From assembly GCF_000699445.3 (NCBI RefSeq), contig NC_067197.1, positions 33,959,809 to 34,023,808 on the forward strand: DNA of 64,000 nucleotides, written 5' to 3'. This stretch comes from Schistosoma haematobium. Taxonomy: Eukaryota > Platyhelminthes > Trematoda > Strigeidida > Schistosomatidae. The notes beneath the pieces were generated by a model. It worked only from the letters and a program-made list of their open reading frames with translations, was not told where the DNA came from and did not search any database. The position numbers and the translations under genes were made by a program. This document shows, in pieces, positions 25,101 through 35,849 of this stretch; position 1 is the first letter of the stretch; each line of letters starts with the position of its first letter.

Positions 25101-25371
25101 ATGGAGCCTGTAAAATAATAACAATAATGATAATAAAGGTGTCTAATTTCTTTAAACAGAAACATAGTTACATAACTTTTTAGAAAAAATACATCAAGTT
25201 TATGCTGTTCATGTGCTGTGATATTCACTATTTTCTTTGTTTTACAGAATTCCATTACCACTGAATGGTTCTTACATCTTACCACCTTGTCGTTATGGTG
25301 TAATGGATGATTTACACTTATATCATAGACATTGCCCCGGACCAACTAGAAATACGCTTCCAATCAAATAA
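5948..25371 (+). CDS. Divergent PDGF/VEGF-like secreted growth factor (7 exons)
   Basis: Exons: 5948-6328, 11560-12042, 15794-16385, 19175-19635, 20674-20753, 24312-24446, 25248-25371. Every border is GT/AG, phases agree, and the total is 2256 nt (751 residues plus stop). The N-terminus carries a hydrophobic signal; M23 (6014) gives the tidier signal peptide. Residues 24-485 are Asn/Ser/Lys-rich, with a charged helical stretch near 295-345, and match nothing I recognise. From about 490 the protein resembles the PDGF/VEGF fold: C506 and C514, RCG at C554, C616 followed after exactly six residues by C623 in ECLP, and CGCQPR (C661, C663). A tail with CACIC (686-690) and C697 resembles the CxCxC repeats of VEGF-C/D and insect PVFs. 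Inferred role: an extracellular ligand for a receptor tyrosine kinase. Odd points are a 61-residue insert between C554 and C616 and no clear equivalent of one inter-chain cysteine. Another cystine-knot family remains possible. Exon structure is more certain than function. Confidence 0.68.
9655..9830 (+). repeat. Smα-type repeat remnant with hammerhead-like core
   Basis: Phrases GAGTCCCAAAT, GGATGAAAT and TCCTGGATTCCACTGC follow in the order seen in the schistosome Smα hammerhead repeat. The upstream segment (TTAGGACTGGAATCGATCAG, ATGTACATTTTG) recurs inverted at 19900-19965. The GAAA is present, but the CUGANGA box is lost, so it should be catalytically dead. Confidence 0.5.
9984..10109. repeat. 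Fold-back SINE fragment with 37-bp inverted arms
   Basis: Arms 9984-10020 and 10073-10109 are reverse complements with one mismatch. The 52-bp centre has the SINE body phrases AATAGGACGAAG and GGCCGTCCAGTGCTTACAGG. The right arm continues to CTCCACAACCCC, the family's 3' end. It appears to be two truncated copies joined tail-out in opposite orientation. Confidence 0.7.
10580..10734. repeat. Long hairpin: 63-bp arms, 29-nt loop
   Basis: Arms 10580-10642 and 10672-10734 are reverse complements with a single C/T difference. The structure sits downstream (on the minus strand) of the Penelope-like endonuclease ORF and inside its inverted termini. Confidence 0.9.
10810..11265 (-). pseudogene. Penelope-like GIY-YIG endonuclease fragment
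   Basis: The 151-residue ORF contains CVYQFKCVCGHTYIGRNNRD, the GIY-YIG pattern with paired cysteines found in Penelope-like endonucleases, then HPSSSIAKHIIETGHKID, which fits the conserved His/Glu helix region. The N-terminal part (LKSVINKTYCAAKVI) matches the end of the RT domain in position and character. No intact RT precedes it, so it is a remnant of a retroelement polyprotein and not a cellular gene. Confidence 0.65.
13134..13180. repeat. (AAT)n(AAG)n microsatellite
   Basis: Simple trinucleotide run in intron 2 of gene 1. Confidence 0.85.
15093..15580 (+). repeat. LTR-like dispersed repeat, copy 1
   Basis: Begins TGTAGTGCCAG, contains a TATA-like ACTATAAATAT near 15287, and ends near GGAGTCAGATCTCGGGTC. 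Clear homologues lie at 37413-37885 (same strand) and 61660-62105 (opposite strand). The TG start, TATA box and a possible primer-binding-like segment suggest an LTR, but a matching element body is not visible. Confidence 0.6.
16976..17130 (+). repeat. Fold-back SINE with intact hammerhead core words
   Basis: The centre reads CTGAGGA, GTCC-loop-GGAC, GAAAC, the conserved core of a hammerhead in order. The flanks AATTTCACTGACTGAAATCA and its reverse complement near 17105-17125 form short inverted arms. An extra mirror (CTCCTCAGCAGTGCTGAGGAG) shows two head fragments joined in opposite orientation. The usual GGCCGTC cleavage segment is shortened to GACAG, so cleavage is unlikely. Confidence 0.6.
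17577..17755 (-). repeat. tRNA-headed SINE (minus)
   Basis: Read on the minus strand, GGGTTCGAATCTCGC is a good B box, followed by GGGAGTCCCATACTATGACG, AAACGGCCGTCCAGTG and a tail ending CTCCACAAACCCCTTCTGA. The hammerhead core box is CTGGGGA, one base off CUGANGA. It pairs with the plus copy at 17930-18122 over roughly 150 bp in inverted orientation. Confidence 0.7.
17930..18122 (+). repeat. tRNA-headed SINE (plus), best-preserved head
   Basis: Pol III A box TGGTCTAGTTGG (17945-17956) and B box GAGTTCGAGTCCC (17988-18000) lie at normal spacing in a tRNA-like head. The body has GGGAGTCCCATGCTAGGACG, then GGCCGTCCAGTGCC, and a tail GTGGTCTAGCTTCAATTGAC. CACTG before and CAGTG after the core can pair as stem I of a hammerhead. 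The core boxes are mutated here (GTGGGGA; GAAG). Confidence 0.75.
19093..19134. repeat. (AAT)n microsatellite
   Basis: About 14 AAT units, 40 nt upstream of the exon 4 acceptor of gene 1. Confidence 0.9.
19780..19965 (-). repeat. Smα-type repeat remnant (minus)
   Basis: On the minus strand the block reads from TTTAGGACTGTAATTGATCA through ATGTACATTCTG to GGTGGCTAGCAATGGAGTCC and CCTGTCCTATTTGTGAC. These phrases match the repeats at 9655-9830 and 52640-52780. It lies in intron 4 of gene 1. The hammerhead core is not intact. Confidence 0.5.
21905..22045 (-). repeat. tRNA-headed SINE (minus)
   Basis: The minus strand carries GGGTTCGAATCCCGTGAGAC (B box) followed by the SINE body with GGCCGTGCAGTGCTTCCAGG and TTTCCATGGTGGTCTAACTT. 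The hammerhead core boxes are decayed. Same family as 17577-17755. Confidence 0.65.
22244..22520. mobile_element. Fold-back/MITE-like element, 106-bp inverted arms
   Basis: Arms 22244-22349 and 22415-22520 are equal in length and reverse complementary over their whole length with scattered mismatches. They start TGGATTCTCCAC and end at a 65-bp AT-rich centre. No coding capacity and no obvious target duplication were seen. Confidence 0.75.
23045..23935. repeat. LTR-related fragments in opposed orientation
   Basis: 23045-23205 (plus) resembles 31725-31865, for example AATTATTGTACCAACTAG against AATTATTGTATTAACTAG. 23446-23935 read on the minus strand resembles 31876-32141, sharing GTGTTCATAGT(C/T)AAT and CCACGCTACAA. 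In the 31.7-kb copy both parts run the same way, so this copy carries an inversion or two separate insertions. Confidence 0.5.
24566..24650 (+). repeat. Decayed tRNA-like SINE head
   Basis: GGCTCGAATAGCTTAGTGGT resembles GGCTCGGATAGCTTGGTGGT of the minus-strand SINE at 43750-43825. It lies in intron 6 of gene 1 (24447-25247). Confidence 0.45.
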
Positions 25372-27908
25372 TATGACGACATAAAATGAAACTAATGGGA
25401 AAATTATTTCTCTCACCTACCACTAGCCAGGTGTCAAATAGTTTAACAATTATATATGGTTTTTAGTAAATAAGCCACGGAAATGGAGTATAACTAGGCA
25501 AAATCGTGCAATCTATCATATTCTTTTTCAGTTGTCTTGTGTATTTTCATTGATCTTACAGTTACCACTCTGATTTATACATGCATACATACAAATTAGA
25601 CATCAATACAAACATACGATATCCGTCATTGTCTCTATTGTAAATCGAAAACTTTGCTTAACCATAAAAATCTCAATCACTTTTTAAATGTATATAGTAT
25701 CAATTATCTATATTCTATTGAATGAATTTCTGATAACTAAATTTATTTCTAGTATACTCTCGTTGGGACTATCCGCAATAATGTTTGATATTAAAGATAA
25801 AGAGTTATTTATACTGTCTTATCTGTGTAATTGTTACAAAACTCATGATATGAGAATGAAGTTGTAGAATGTGACTAGTTCAATGGGTCGTCTTGACAAT
25901 ACTAGGTTCATTATATTTTATTACTTAGTATCAATTAGATATTTGGGACTGAAGTCAACGAAATCTACTCATTCACTAAGTTATATAATAAACCGGAAAC
26001 ATTAAACATGTGGATTAAATAGTATCTGTCCCAGTCACTAAATTACATAAGTTTATTGACAGTCTAATGATGGATGAAGAGAACTACAATGACGTAGATA
26101 TCGAAGCGCATATTTTGGGGACTCTTTATCATCACTATGAGTTAATATACTTCCCATAAAAACTCTTCGTGAGATGATATAATTAATAATGTTGCAGCAC
26201 AATAGTTATAATTAAGTATATTTTTATGAGTAGATGAACGAGGCTTAGAAACAACAAAGTTATGTGAGTAATCTCAATAATCATAGAAATATAACATAAA
26301 TCACTTGTAATAAAGTATAGTTTTTCGACCGAGTCTGGTACATACCTAAAATTGCTGTAATCCCATCAAGTTTACATGTGTATCTTTCTGGCATGAAGCT
26401 ACTATATAACAGAAAATATTTCAAAGTTTTCATTATCATTTTCACCTCAGTAACATGTTAGTTCAGCCTTTAAATTTATTCTTCTCTAGATGAGCCAAAA
26501 TGAGACTGAGATGTTTCATCTAACAATGAACCACAAAACAGCGTTTAATTGTTCATCTCAATATGATTGATTAATTGTTCTTCTTACTTACTGAAAGCTT
26601 GATTTGTGTGTTCGACTATCAGCCATACTTTTTGTGACTAAAGACTGATGAAATTATCTGGTTTTCTAAAGCGAAATAGATGAGATCGAGTTTCAATTTG
26701 AAACTTGAGAATCGAATATAGAGCCCTTCATTTGATGCCTGACTGCTCCATCACATTTGCATTATAGGTAGTGAAAGCAACCATAAAGTGTTAATTAAAG
26801 TACCTACAATATTTGATATGAGAAAAGACACCTGTATATCAAATAAACATGTAGGTGTGCACTTAACCTCTAAAGAATCGAGAAAGGTAGATTCGCATAA
26901 AACTTGGAGATCCTAATGGACTTCTCAAATACCATGTTAAATTATTCTTTTCAGTCAACTCAATGAAAGAGGTTAATCATGTATATACAACCATCATAAT
27001 TTATCTACAATTCATCGAGTCAAAATAGGTAAAAATATTTGTACTTTCTCAACCACAAAGTCAAATATGTAACCCAAAGAAATTAATCCGAACCAAAACA
27101 GTTATTGAAGTATGGGTTTATCAAGTTTAATGACCGAAATGACATTGGATAACTCATTGTATAGTCAAATCTGTAAACGAATAATATACAGATTACTATG
27201 GTGAAGACAATCAGGACTTTCGGAACTCACCATACCATGTATATAACATTTCTCTGTCATTTTACTTAGTGGTGTGGCGACACAATTTGTCATTACTTAT
27301 CAGTTCCTTTAAATCTCAGAGTAAAGTAACTTCCTTGTGATAAACCGATATCGCGGCACTTATCACATTTTGACTTTGATGAAGTTTTATGCGCTTCCCG
27401 TCAAATTAACGTTCTTTGTTGCCTTGGTAGATTGATGTGGGTGGTGACTAACCATTCCGTTTTATTCCCAGCCTATGTTCATGTGGAAACCCTATTTATC
27501 AACGTACACACGAACACAGACTAGCAATTAAGCGACATGATATATTACTTTATGGGCAGTAAATAATACTGAACACTAACAAAGTAGTATTTTTCATTCT
27601 CAACATTGCTCAGACACCGAAGATTAATAATCGAACAGAGAGTTGTTAGTACAATCTCGAGGTCAATTATAGTCAACATGGATTTCTTGGTGGATTGAGT
27701 AGGGTTGACACATCAAACATGCTGGCTGTGCTGCGCTTGTGTTATTCTTCGTCCTGCTTGTCTGACTTCACATGCTGTTTTGTTAAAACTTAAGCAGGAT
27801 AACCTGGACACCAGATTATGGTGGACCAGGCAGTGGAGTTGTTGGATTGACTGGCATAAATTCGATTTTTGTCAAATTCTATTGCTTTGCTTGCGTCAGC
27901 GGACATAA
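25372..27908. other. Intergenic region downstream of gene 1
   Basis: No supported gene. The gene 1 3' UTR and poly(A) site must lie in the first part; an AATAAAG occurs near 26309 but is not decisive. 27705-27908 has a short open plus-strand frame with many Trp/Cys/Leu residues and no recognisable motif. Confidence 0.4.
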
Positions 27909-30900
27909 ACATTACGATAAAAAGAAACAGCAATATGAAGAAGTCACTATGTACTGTAGTCTAGTGGGTTCATTTAGATTCAGAGTTGTATAAGCTGGCT
28001 AATCTGTTTAAGTTATTCACATATTGAGTCAGACTGGTGTGTTGACTGCAACAGGAGCATATGAACATTCACTTATTGACTCTGAAGATCAGATTTATTT
28101 GAGTGAATCTTATATCCATATAGTCAGCTACAACAAGGTTAATATTTCATACTTTCGAAACATATAACTGCGTTATGTTTCTCTTCAGTTTAAAAATGCT
28201 ACATTTGAATGGATAGGACTTAATTACCTAACCCAAGCAATCAATAAAGGGGAAATAAAGGCGAACAAAGTAGAAATAACGGGGATGAAAGGGTAAATAG
28301 GGAGGAAATGTCGCTTTTCCGCCTTCACGTCGGTTGTTCAGGCGAAACGTCGATTTTTCCCCCTTACGTCGTGTATTTGGGGAGAATTTGTCGACAATTA
28401 TACGTAACGTGGGGTGTTTGAATATGCCGCATCCCGTACTTATGTTCTCATAAACGTCGACAAAATAAAGCACTGTATAACAAAAAAGCTATTATCATAA
28501 ACAAAAGTAACAATATACGGAGACAGTGATTTGACTGAAACGCATGTACACTGACTTAGTTTTTTGTTTGGCTAAAGTGTTCCGACATGCTTGGTAGCCA
28601 TCACAAATAACTTACGTGATACAAGTGAGTGACGAGCTCTGTTTTTCATGTTCATTATAACTAATTACCTTGTTAGTCCTCTACGATGAGTTCAATTAAA
28701 GTCACTGAGAGAGCTCGTAGACGTAGGACAACTGTTAACTTGTCAAACGTCCTTGGCTGTCATAGATCGACTTATAACAGACGGTGGAATGAAATGCGAA
28801 TAGCTTCCATGAAAAAAAACATAACTTGGTTTCATTTAGTCAGTTTGCTAATGAAAGCGTGATCAAAAGTAACTGACTTTAACAGTGGTGTATGTTGAAT
28901 TGCGAGTAGTCAAGGGAGAAAGCAATTGAAATGAGAATCATTCAACCGTTACACCATCCACTAGCTACAGCAATGAAAGGCTTCTAGGTAATGATGGCAT
29001 GTATATGGAGTGAATACGTCAATATACTTCTTATAGGATGTAATGACGTTAATTTATGCTCTCAAAAGTCCATAAATCGTAAAGAGCAGATCAACAATGT
29101 ATTGATGAAATTACTTACAGAAGCTTTCTCAGCATCAGCGATGCTGATCGAATTCTGAATAATTTGACGGACGTGGTTCCGGAATTACCAAGGAGTATCA
29201 GAAGTGTTCTAAGGTCGTGCCCAAGTGTCCAACCAAAGTTCATCAGCAATGGGGTTTACTAACACCTCGGAATGAAAATCAATCTGCTAAGATATGTTGA
29301 ACTTTGGTTGTGTACTTTTGATTTTGATACTCTAGTTGTGTATATTAATGTAGATGAACTTCCTATGTCTATGAGCTCTAATCAACATTTATGCCCTGTA
29401 TTAGGACGGATCGTTGCCCCAAGGTTTAGTGACGTGTTGATGATAGGGATCTATGGAGGGAATACCTAGCCAGCAGAATTTAACGAAATTTCTGCGGACA
29501 CCATTTCTGAAACAAAAGAAATGACTGGCGTGAGTCTGCTTAGTGTCAAGTTCAATAAATACGTAGCTATTAAGTTGTCTGCATCTACTCGTTCTGATGT
29601 TAGATACACGGTTAATCACAATGGAAATGCGGGTTGCGACAGGCGTATTGTAGTTGGTAGACGGCTTGAGGGAAAGATTCTGATTTCAACTTTCCCATTA
29701 GATCCCGTGCACATGGTGTACTTATGTGTCACAAGAAAGCTAGCCAATCTATGAATAGAATTGGCGCACAAAAGAATATTAGGCATGAACTCATGTGTAA
29801 TTAGGGATATAAATAATTTAATATCTAGTTGTGTGGCAAGTACTCCCTCCGACTTTCAGCGTAAATGCCTCACACTAGACTTCGCATCCGTATGGAAAGC
29901 TTTGTAGCGTAGATTGTTTCTTCTATATTTAGGCCCCGTAATTCTGCAAAAATCCTTGCCGCAACTTTTATATCTTAAGTTCAGGCGTTTAGCGTTATCG
30001 GTTTATTTGCCTGCACATCTCAAATTACATATAGCATTATAGGATCCATCAGAATGAATTTAAGCTACTTTCTTAAAGAATGCGAATGGTGTTATGGATT
30101 TGAAAGCTTAGTTTATAATGTGCACTTGTTACGGCGTCTTCCTGACGATGTTAGTGCACATGGATCTTTAGATAGTTTTCCAGCATTTCCATTCGAGTCT
30201 TATATAAGACAAATAAAATAATCTGTTCATAGCGGGTATGCTGTTGCAAAGCAAGCAGCTCAGCGTTATGCGGTGAAAATGTCCTTCTGTGACAGGCTTG
30301 AAGTGAGCACTTTAACTAATACTGTAGTGAACAGAACACGGGTGGGGACAATCGAATGTATTTAGCACAAGATTACAGAGTCACTCAGTAAAATAGAAAG
30401 ACCATACAGTAAATCGTTAATTTCAAAATATCAATTCATCATATCAAACCGGAATGTTCCAGTTGCAAACATCAATCCATTGTCTCACATCTCATTGTTC
30501 ATGCGTTTTCTTACAAATTGAATTGTGTTCCCGCTCTTCCTTTCTTGATCTTCTCCCATCTCCTGCTGCCAGACATTGCGTTTTTAACTCGCGTCATATA
30601 CTACTTAAATCAATATAAGTAGCACGCACCGCAATACTACCCCAATAGCCACTAAGAAGGACTCAAACAAGTAATTATGTATAAGAATAGTAAAATAACT
30701 TCATTTAAGCCGGATAATGTTGTAGTAGTAAGCGGAACGCCTGATTTAGTCACTGATATAGGGGAGAATGGACTACGAAGGTTTAGATCTTTCACTGGCC
30801 CATGCATTTACTTCGAAGATCGTTTCCCTTCCAGTAATATAGGAATATTTATGTGCCCAGTAGTTAGCCATGAACACACATGGGTATCAGTTAAGGACAT

Positions 30901-31686
30901 TGACTGTAAGTGTATAGCCATTAATTGTATCCATTATTTAGTTTTTGTTCCGTTGTTACATACTTTTATGTGGATGTATTTTGTTTCATTTGTGCTGAAG
31001 TCATGATCATAAACCATTTTATTACCTCTTATGTTATGTTTAGCCCACTAACAAACAATACGTCATTGTAGACCTACAAAGCAAGAAGCAACTCATGATA
31101 GCAGCCAAAGAACTTTGCCTTTATCCAACGGAGCTTGTCGATATCCACCTGCAAAACTGTGACCGAATAGATGGCAATTGGTCAGTTCTGAAATGTAAAG
31201 TCATCCATGAATTCCGTGAGTAACAAACATAGAAACCATCATTTAATATAAATGATCCGCAGTCTGCGAACGACATGTTAGGTTCCTTCAAAAAACTGGA
31301 TCTTTACCGTGAAAACAGTTCAAGGGGTGAAAACACCTTGCCACTGAACACTGAGAAGCCCAGTAGTTCAGTACAATAATCTTACTAACATTTCATAGAG
31401 GTGCATTAAAGCGTAAAGAAGGGTTTCTTTAAAATTCAGTAAACATGGATGTAGCCTAGATGCAGGCTGGAAATAGCCAAGTACAATATCCAAAATTTCA
31501 CTTGAGTGAAATGTTATTGTATTACATTTACTACCTTGTATGTAGATCACTTGTTGAAGCCTTATCACATTGCATCCGCAAATATGTAAATGAACTGTTG
31601 ATATAGAAACACCATGAGTTTTGCCTTTCAGTATGCTGAGTGATGGCTTACTTACAAGCTAGCTTGCACTCCACTCCTCTGATTCT
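27909..31686 (+). mobile_element. Decayed CACTA/Tnp2-type DNA transposon
   Basis: The ends are defined by comparison with a 0.5-kb relative: 27909-28226 matches 38223-38537 and 31513-31686 matches 38550-38723. Between them lie broken plus-strand coding blocks of one transposase. A CACTATG occurs at 27945, but I could not find a matching inverted terminus, so element ends and superfamily are not proven by TIRs. Schistosomes are known to carry CACTA elements. Confidence 0.55.
28686..31220 (+). pseudogene. Tnp2-like transposase relic
   Basis: Coding blocks: 28686 (MSSIKVTERARRRRTT), 29521-29754 continuing through several stops to about 30290, 30677-31006, and 31047-31224. The best landmark is FPLDPVHMVYLCVTRKL near 29694-29745, which fits the FPLDYMHLVCLGVTRRLL signature of Tnp2 (Transposase_21) proteins. 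Downstream are FLLYLGPVILQKSLPQLLY and a C-terminal SSNIGIFMCPVVSH region ending DIDCKCIAI. Multiple in-frame stops and missing catalytic parts mark it as dead. Confidence 0.55.
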
Positions 31687-31724
31687 GTCTGCTTTGATCT
31701 CTTAGTGCATTCGAAATTAGAAGT

Positions 31725-32141
31725 ATTTGAATTATTGTATTAACTAGAAATTCCCATAATAGTGCAATTTACTTTAGGTAGAATTAGATTAACACAAACG
31801 AACGTATCATGTTTGAAATTCAAAATCAGGTAGTCATCAAGAACAAAGGGATCATTAGTTTGTAGTGACCTACTTTTATCAAGATAACGCGATTGGTGTA
31901 ATGGGAACAATTATCATTGTAACCAATTATACCAGTGATTGTTTTAGCGTACTTGTTTGATTAACTGTACAAAAATACATACATTCTTCCATTGCTTGTG
32001 ATCTTGCACGAACTTACGTTCGCTCAGTAGTTCCACTTGTACACCTTTGGTACGATCTCGGTGTCCTTTTGATTAAATGGCACGTAGTCTTCTTGTAGTG
32101 GTGTTCATAGTCAATCGCGACTCGACTCCACGCTACAATTG
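31725..32141 (+). repeat. Putative 5' LTR of gypsy element A
   Basis: Homologous to the two fragments at 23045-23935. It ends just before AATTGGTGAACCC, a primer-binding-site-like sequence, and a gypsy-type RT begins about 230 bp downstream. The left edge is uncertain. Confidence 0.45.
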
Positions 32142-33652
32142 GTGAACCCAAAAGTACGAACACTCCTCAACGTCTGATCAAATCTTCCAAAGAAGCCAAT
32201 TGCGGTGAGTCTATTACTTATCTATCCACGTCTGTTGCACATCTTCATATCGATATTTTTCAATATATAATATTCTGGCAACAACTTGTGATGACGGATA
32301 ACGATATGAACAGTATTATTATAATAGACTGCGATGTACGCGTACCGAATCTTAAGCACTTTTTATTCGCGTGACGATAAATTCAACGCTTTATTCGAGA
32401 AATACCCCAAATTAAATAAACCACTCAGGGAGATTCCATCGGCAACCAATCGTGTGGTGCACCACACAGTCACCCGCAGTCCCCTAGTCACGGCAAAACC
32501 TCGGCGACTGGCATCGGACTAACTAGCTTCCGCTAAATATGCGTTTGACAATTTACTAGCTACTGGTATTATTCGTCCTTCTCACGGTCCCTGGGCCTCA
32601 CCTCTTCACATGGTGCGCAAAAGGGATGGGGTTAGTTGAAGACCATGCGGCGACTATCAAGCATTAAACGTAGTTACACGCTTTGATAGCTACCCCATCC
32701 CTCACATACACATCACGGCATCGCTCAAGGGCACGATCCCAGCCGCTCGTGAAAATATCGAGAAAACTGCTATCACGAGTTCTCTCGGTCCGTTTGAGTT
32801 CCTACAAATGCCATTTGGATTACGGAATGCTGCTCAAACTTTCCAAATGTTTATCGGTAACATAGAACGAGACCTAGATTTTGTTCACGTCTATATTGAT
32901 GATCTGCCTATCTCATCATCAAACGTACATGAACAACGTCAACATCTTGCACTATTATTCCAACGCCTTTCGGATAACGGAATAGTAGTCAACCCGGAAA
33001 AGTGCGAATCGGGCAAACCAGAAATAATGTTCTTGGGTCACATCATTAGGCAAGAGGGTATTTTACCTTGCGAGGACAAAGTGCGTGCAATAAGGGAGTA
33101 CAACGTGCCGTCCTCACTCAAGGAACTGAAGGCAATTCTCAGTTGGGTTAACTTCTACCGACGCTTCATCCCACAAGCGGCAGAACGGTTACGAATATTA
33201 ACCGATTTACTTCGCGGCAATCCACACAAACTAGAATTGAACGATGCCGCACGTACTGCATTTTCAGGAATCCAAACGGCTCTGGTTCAAGTCACACTCC
33301 TCGCTCATCCAGACACATCAGCCACGCTTAGTATAGCATCGGATTTTGCCATAGGAGCCGTTATGCAACAGAACATCTCCGGTAGTTGGTAACCTCTCGA
33401 ATTTTTCTCACGACGCCTTACTCCCACGAAGACGAGATATAGCGCTTTTGGTCGAGAAGTACTGGCAGCCTACTGCGCCATCAAACATTTTAGGCACGCA
33501 GTAGAAGGTCATGATTTCATTTTATTCACCAACCATAAGCCTTCAACGTATGCTCTGCATACCAAGTCTGACCGCTACACACCACGAGAGTGCAGATATT
33601 TCGATCACATCTCCCAGTTCACGACAGACCTTCGTCACATCAAAAGCGAGTC
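32142..33652 (+). pseudogene. Gypsy element A: RT-RNase H fragment
   Basis: Gag and protease are absent: the leader runs straight into pol near 32370 (ALFEKYPKLNKPL in frame +). Broken RT follows with TAKPRRLAS, ATGIIRPSHGPWASPLHMV, FEFLQMPFGLRNAAQTFQ, the catalytic YIDD (about 32893) and FLGHIIRQEGILP, then the connection and RNase H region (FFSRRLTPTKTRYSAFGREV, HFRHAVEGHDFILFTNHKP). Stops occur at about 32519, 32637 and 33390, and the FSKIDL-type segment with the first RT aspartate is missing. It ends abruptly at about 33652, where a second element begins. Confidence 0.75.
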
Positions 33653-33654
33653 TA

Positions 33655-35849
33655 TCTATCCATCTATTTTTCAGAAACTAATGGATACCATTCTATCGGG
33701 TATCCTGGGGCTAACAAATTATCGCGGTGATATCTTAATTGTATCCACATTGTCAGAACAGCTTCGAGAACGCACGACAGCTGTACTACATCGTGACAGC
33801 GATAACGGATTCCGATTACACCTAGAAAAATGGCAGCTTTTCTTGAAGTCAGTTAAATACATTTGACTCATCTTTGATGCCGCAGGTCGCAGACCATATC
33901 CTGAAAACATGAGAGCGATAAAACCGTTGCCTACTCCCACTAATACCTCTGAGCTACGATCATTCCTGGTATTAATTAGCTACTACTCAGCTTTTGTTCC
34001 GTTGATGCATGACATACGCGTCCCGCCAAATCATCTTCTGAATAAGAATACCAACTGGAACTGAACAAAATAATGTGGAGCTGCATTTCGCAAGCTGGAA
34101 ACAATCGTAAGCTCTGAACTATTACTGGCATACTACGATCCGTCCATGCCTATCATTGTCGCTGCAGAAGCTTCAGCTTTTGAACTCGGTGCTGTCATCT
34201 GACATCAGTTCCCGGACGCAAGAGAGAAAGGTGTTATCCACGCATCTCGCACATTAACTTCAGCGGAAATAAAGTACAGTCAAATGGAGAAAGAGGCTCT
34301 CGCCCTTGTGTTTGCAGTACGCCGTTTCCACAAGTTCTTGTACGGTCGAAGATTTACTCTTTTCACTGATCACAAGCCTCTCCTCACAATTTCTGTTTAG
34401 AAATCTGGTGTTTCAGCCCATTCTGCAAACCGTCTCCAGCGATGAGCTTTAATACTTTTGGTTTATGATTTTGACATTCAGTATCGGCGCACTCAACAGT
34501 TTGGTCAGGCTGACGCCTTGTCACGACTTCTCAGCGAACGCCATACGGCCGGCAAAGACGCAGTTATTGCCTCCCTAATGACAGAGGACCACGCGCAATG
34601 TTACCTGATATCTGCTGTTCGTGGTTTGCCAGTCTCAGCAGCTGAAATACAATCTGCATCCAAGAACGACTTCATCATAAAGAGAGTGATGAATAACCTC
34701 ACCAATGGCTGGCCGTCAAATGAACTCGATGGTGACTTGAAGCAGCTTTACCACTGTCGGGACTCATTATTTGTCGTGAATGAATGCTTGACTTTTGGAG
34801 ATAGAGTAGTGGTTTCAAAGTCCCTAAGATAAAGGGGTCATCCTGGTATAAAACGAATGAAGTCCATCGTCAGAAGCTATGCTTATTGGCCTTCAATGGA
34901 CCAACACATCGTGGATTTAGCAGGCAAATGCACGCAGTGTCAACAAGCAGCCAAATGTAACGCGAAAGTACTGCCGGTCCCATGGCCACAGCCTGAGTAT
35001 GCCTGGTCCAGGATACATGTCGATTTCGCAGGCCCAATTAATGGAATCACCTATCTAGTCGTTGTTGACGCCTTTTCGAAATGGCCAGAAATCGTTCCCG
35101 TCATGCCACCAACGACTACCCAAACGATGCAACTTTTGACGGAGATGGTCTCCAGCAACGGATTACCGGATATAATCGCATCCGTCAACGGTTCTCAGTT
35201 CACCTCAAGTCAATTTCAAGAATTTTGCAAACGCCTATCGATCAAGCATTTCCACTATCCACCTTACCACCCACAGTCAAACGGCCAAGCAGAAAGACTC
35301 GTGGATACATTCAAGAGAGCTCTAATCAAGTCGAAAGGGAAGGGGACGCCAGTAGAAACACTGCAGAATTTCTTGTTTGTTTACCGAACAACACCTACTG
35401 ATATGTCACTACAGCAGAAGTCCCCAGCAGAGATCCTGGTGGGCCCAAGAAACACACCACCATCTCACACCGAATATCAGAAGCTGCCAGCGTACGAGGT
35501 TGGATGCCCGGTGTTCGCTTGAGACTACAGAGTAAATCATGATCCTTGGACCGAAGCACATGTGGTTGGAAGACTAGGCCAAGTTATGTACGAGGTAAAG
35601 GTGGGAAGAGACACGTGGACTAGACACCGAAACCATCTACGGAAGCGGATAGCCCCGGACCACCCATCAAAAGGAGTAAATCTTCCCCCCGACATCTTGC
35701 TTGATACCTTCAACTTGCCAGCAGCCCCACCACGAGAAGAAGCTCAACAAAAAGCTAGTCTCTGTTCCAGGTGGCCTCTCCGACGGCGGCGAGCAACAGT
35801 CAAGATGCAAGTCGACCTCAGGGAAGTACGCTATTAGAAAGGGGAGATC
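33655..35849 (+). pseudogene. Gypsy element B: RT-RNase H-integrase fragment
   Basis: Entry is in mid-RT (FQKLMDTILSGI). The catalytic box is degenerate (NYRGD where YxDD is expected). Then come DNGFRLHLEKWQ, an RNase H domain (YSQMEKEALALVFAVRRFHK, YGRRFTLFTDHKPL) and an integrase (34833-35520). The integrase shows the zinc-finger cysteines CTQC, HVDFAGPI with the first Asp, VNGSQFTS where DNGSQFTS is expected (second Asp replaced by Val), and PPYHPQSNGQAERL with the Glu. A chromodomain-like or basic tail follows. Stops (33865, 34062, 34201, 34400, 34830, 35521) and the lost Asp show it is inactive. A purine tract AGAAAGGGGAGATC at 35836-35849 precedes the LTR. Confidence 0.8.

Noticed and set aside
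26640..26690. CTGATGA followed by GAAAT about 20 nt later, hammerhead-like
   Set aside because: The intervening sequence cannot form a helix II and there is no GTC or pairing flank; likely chance in AT-rich DNA.
27705..27908. 67-residue Trp/Cys-rich open frame
   Set aside because: No motif, no splice context and no homologue within the window; length is within chance.
27945..31720. Proper CACTA terminal inverted repeats (CACTATG at 27945 and TTAGTG near 31713)
   Set aside because: The sequences inside the two ends are not inverted repeats of each other, and the shorter derivative ends before the TTAGTG.
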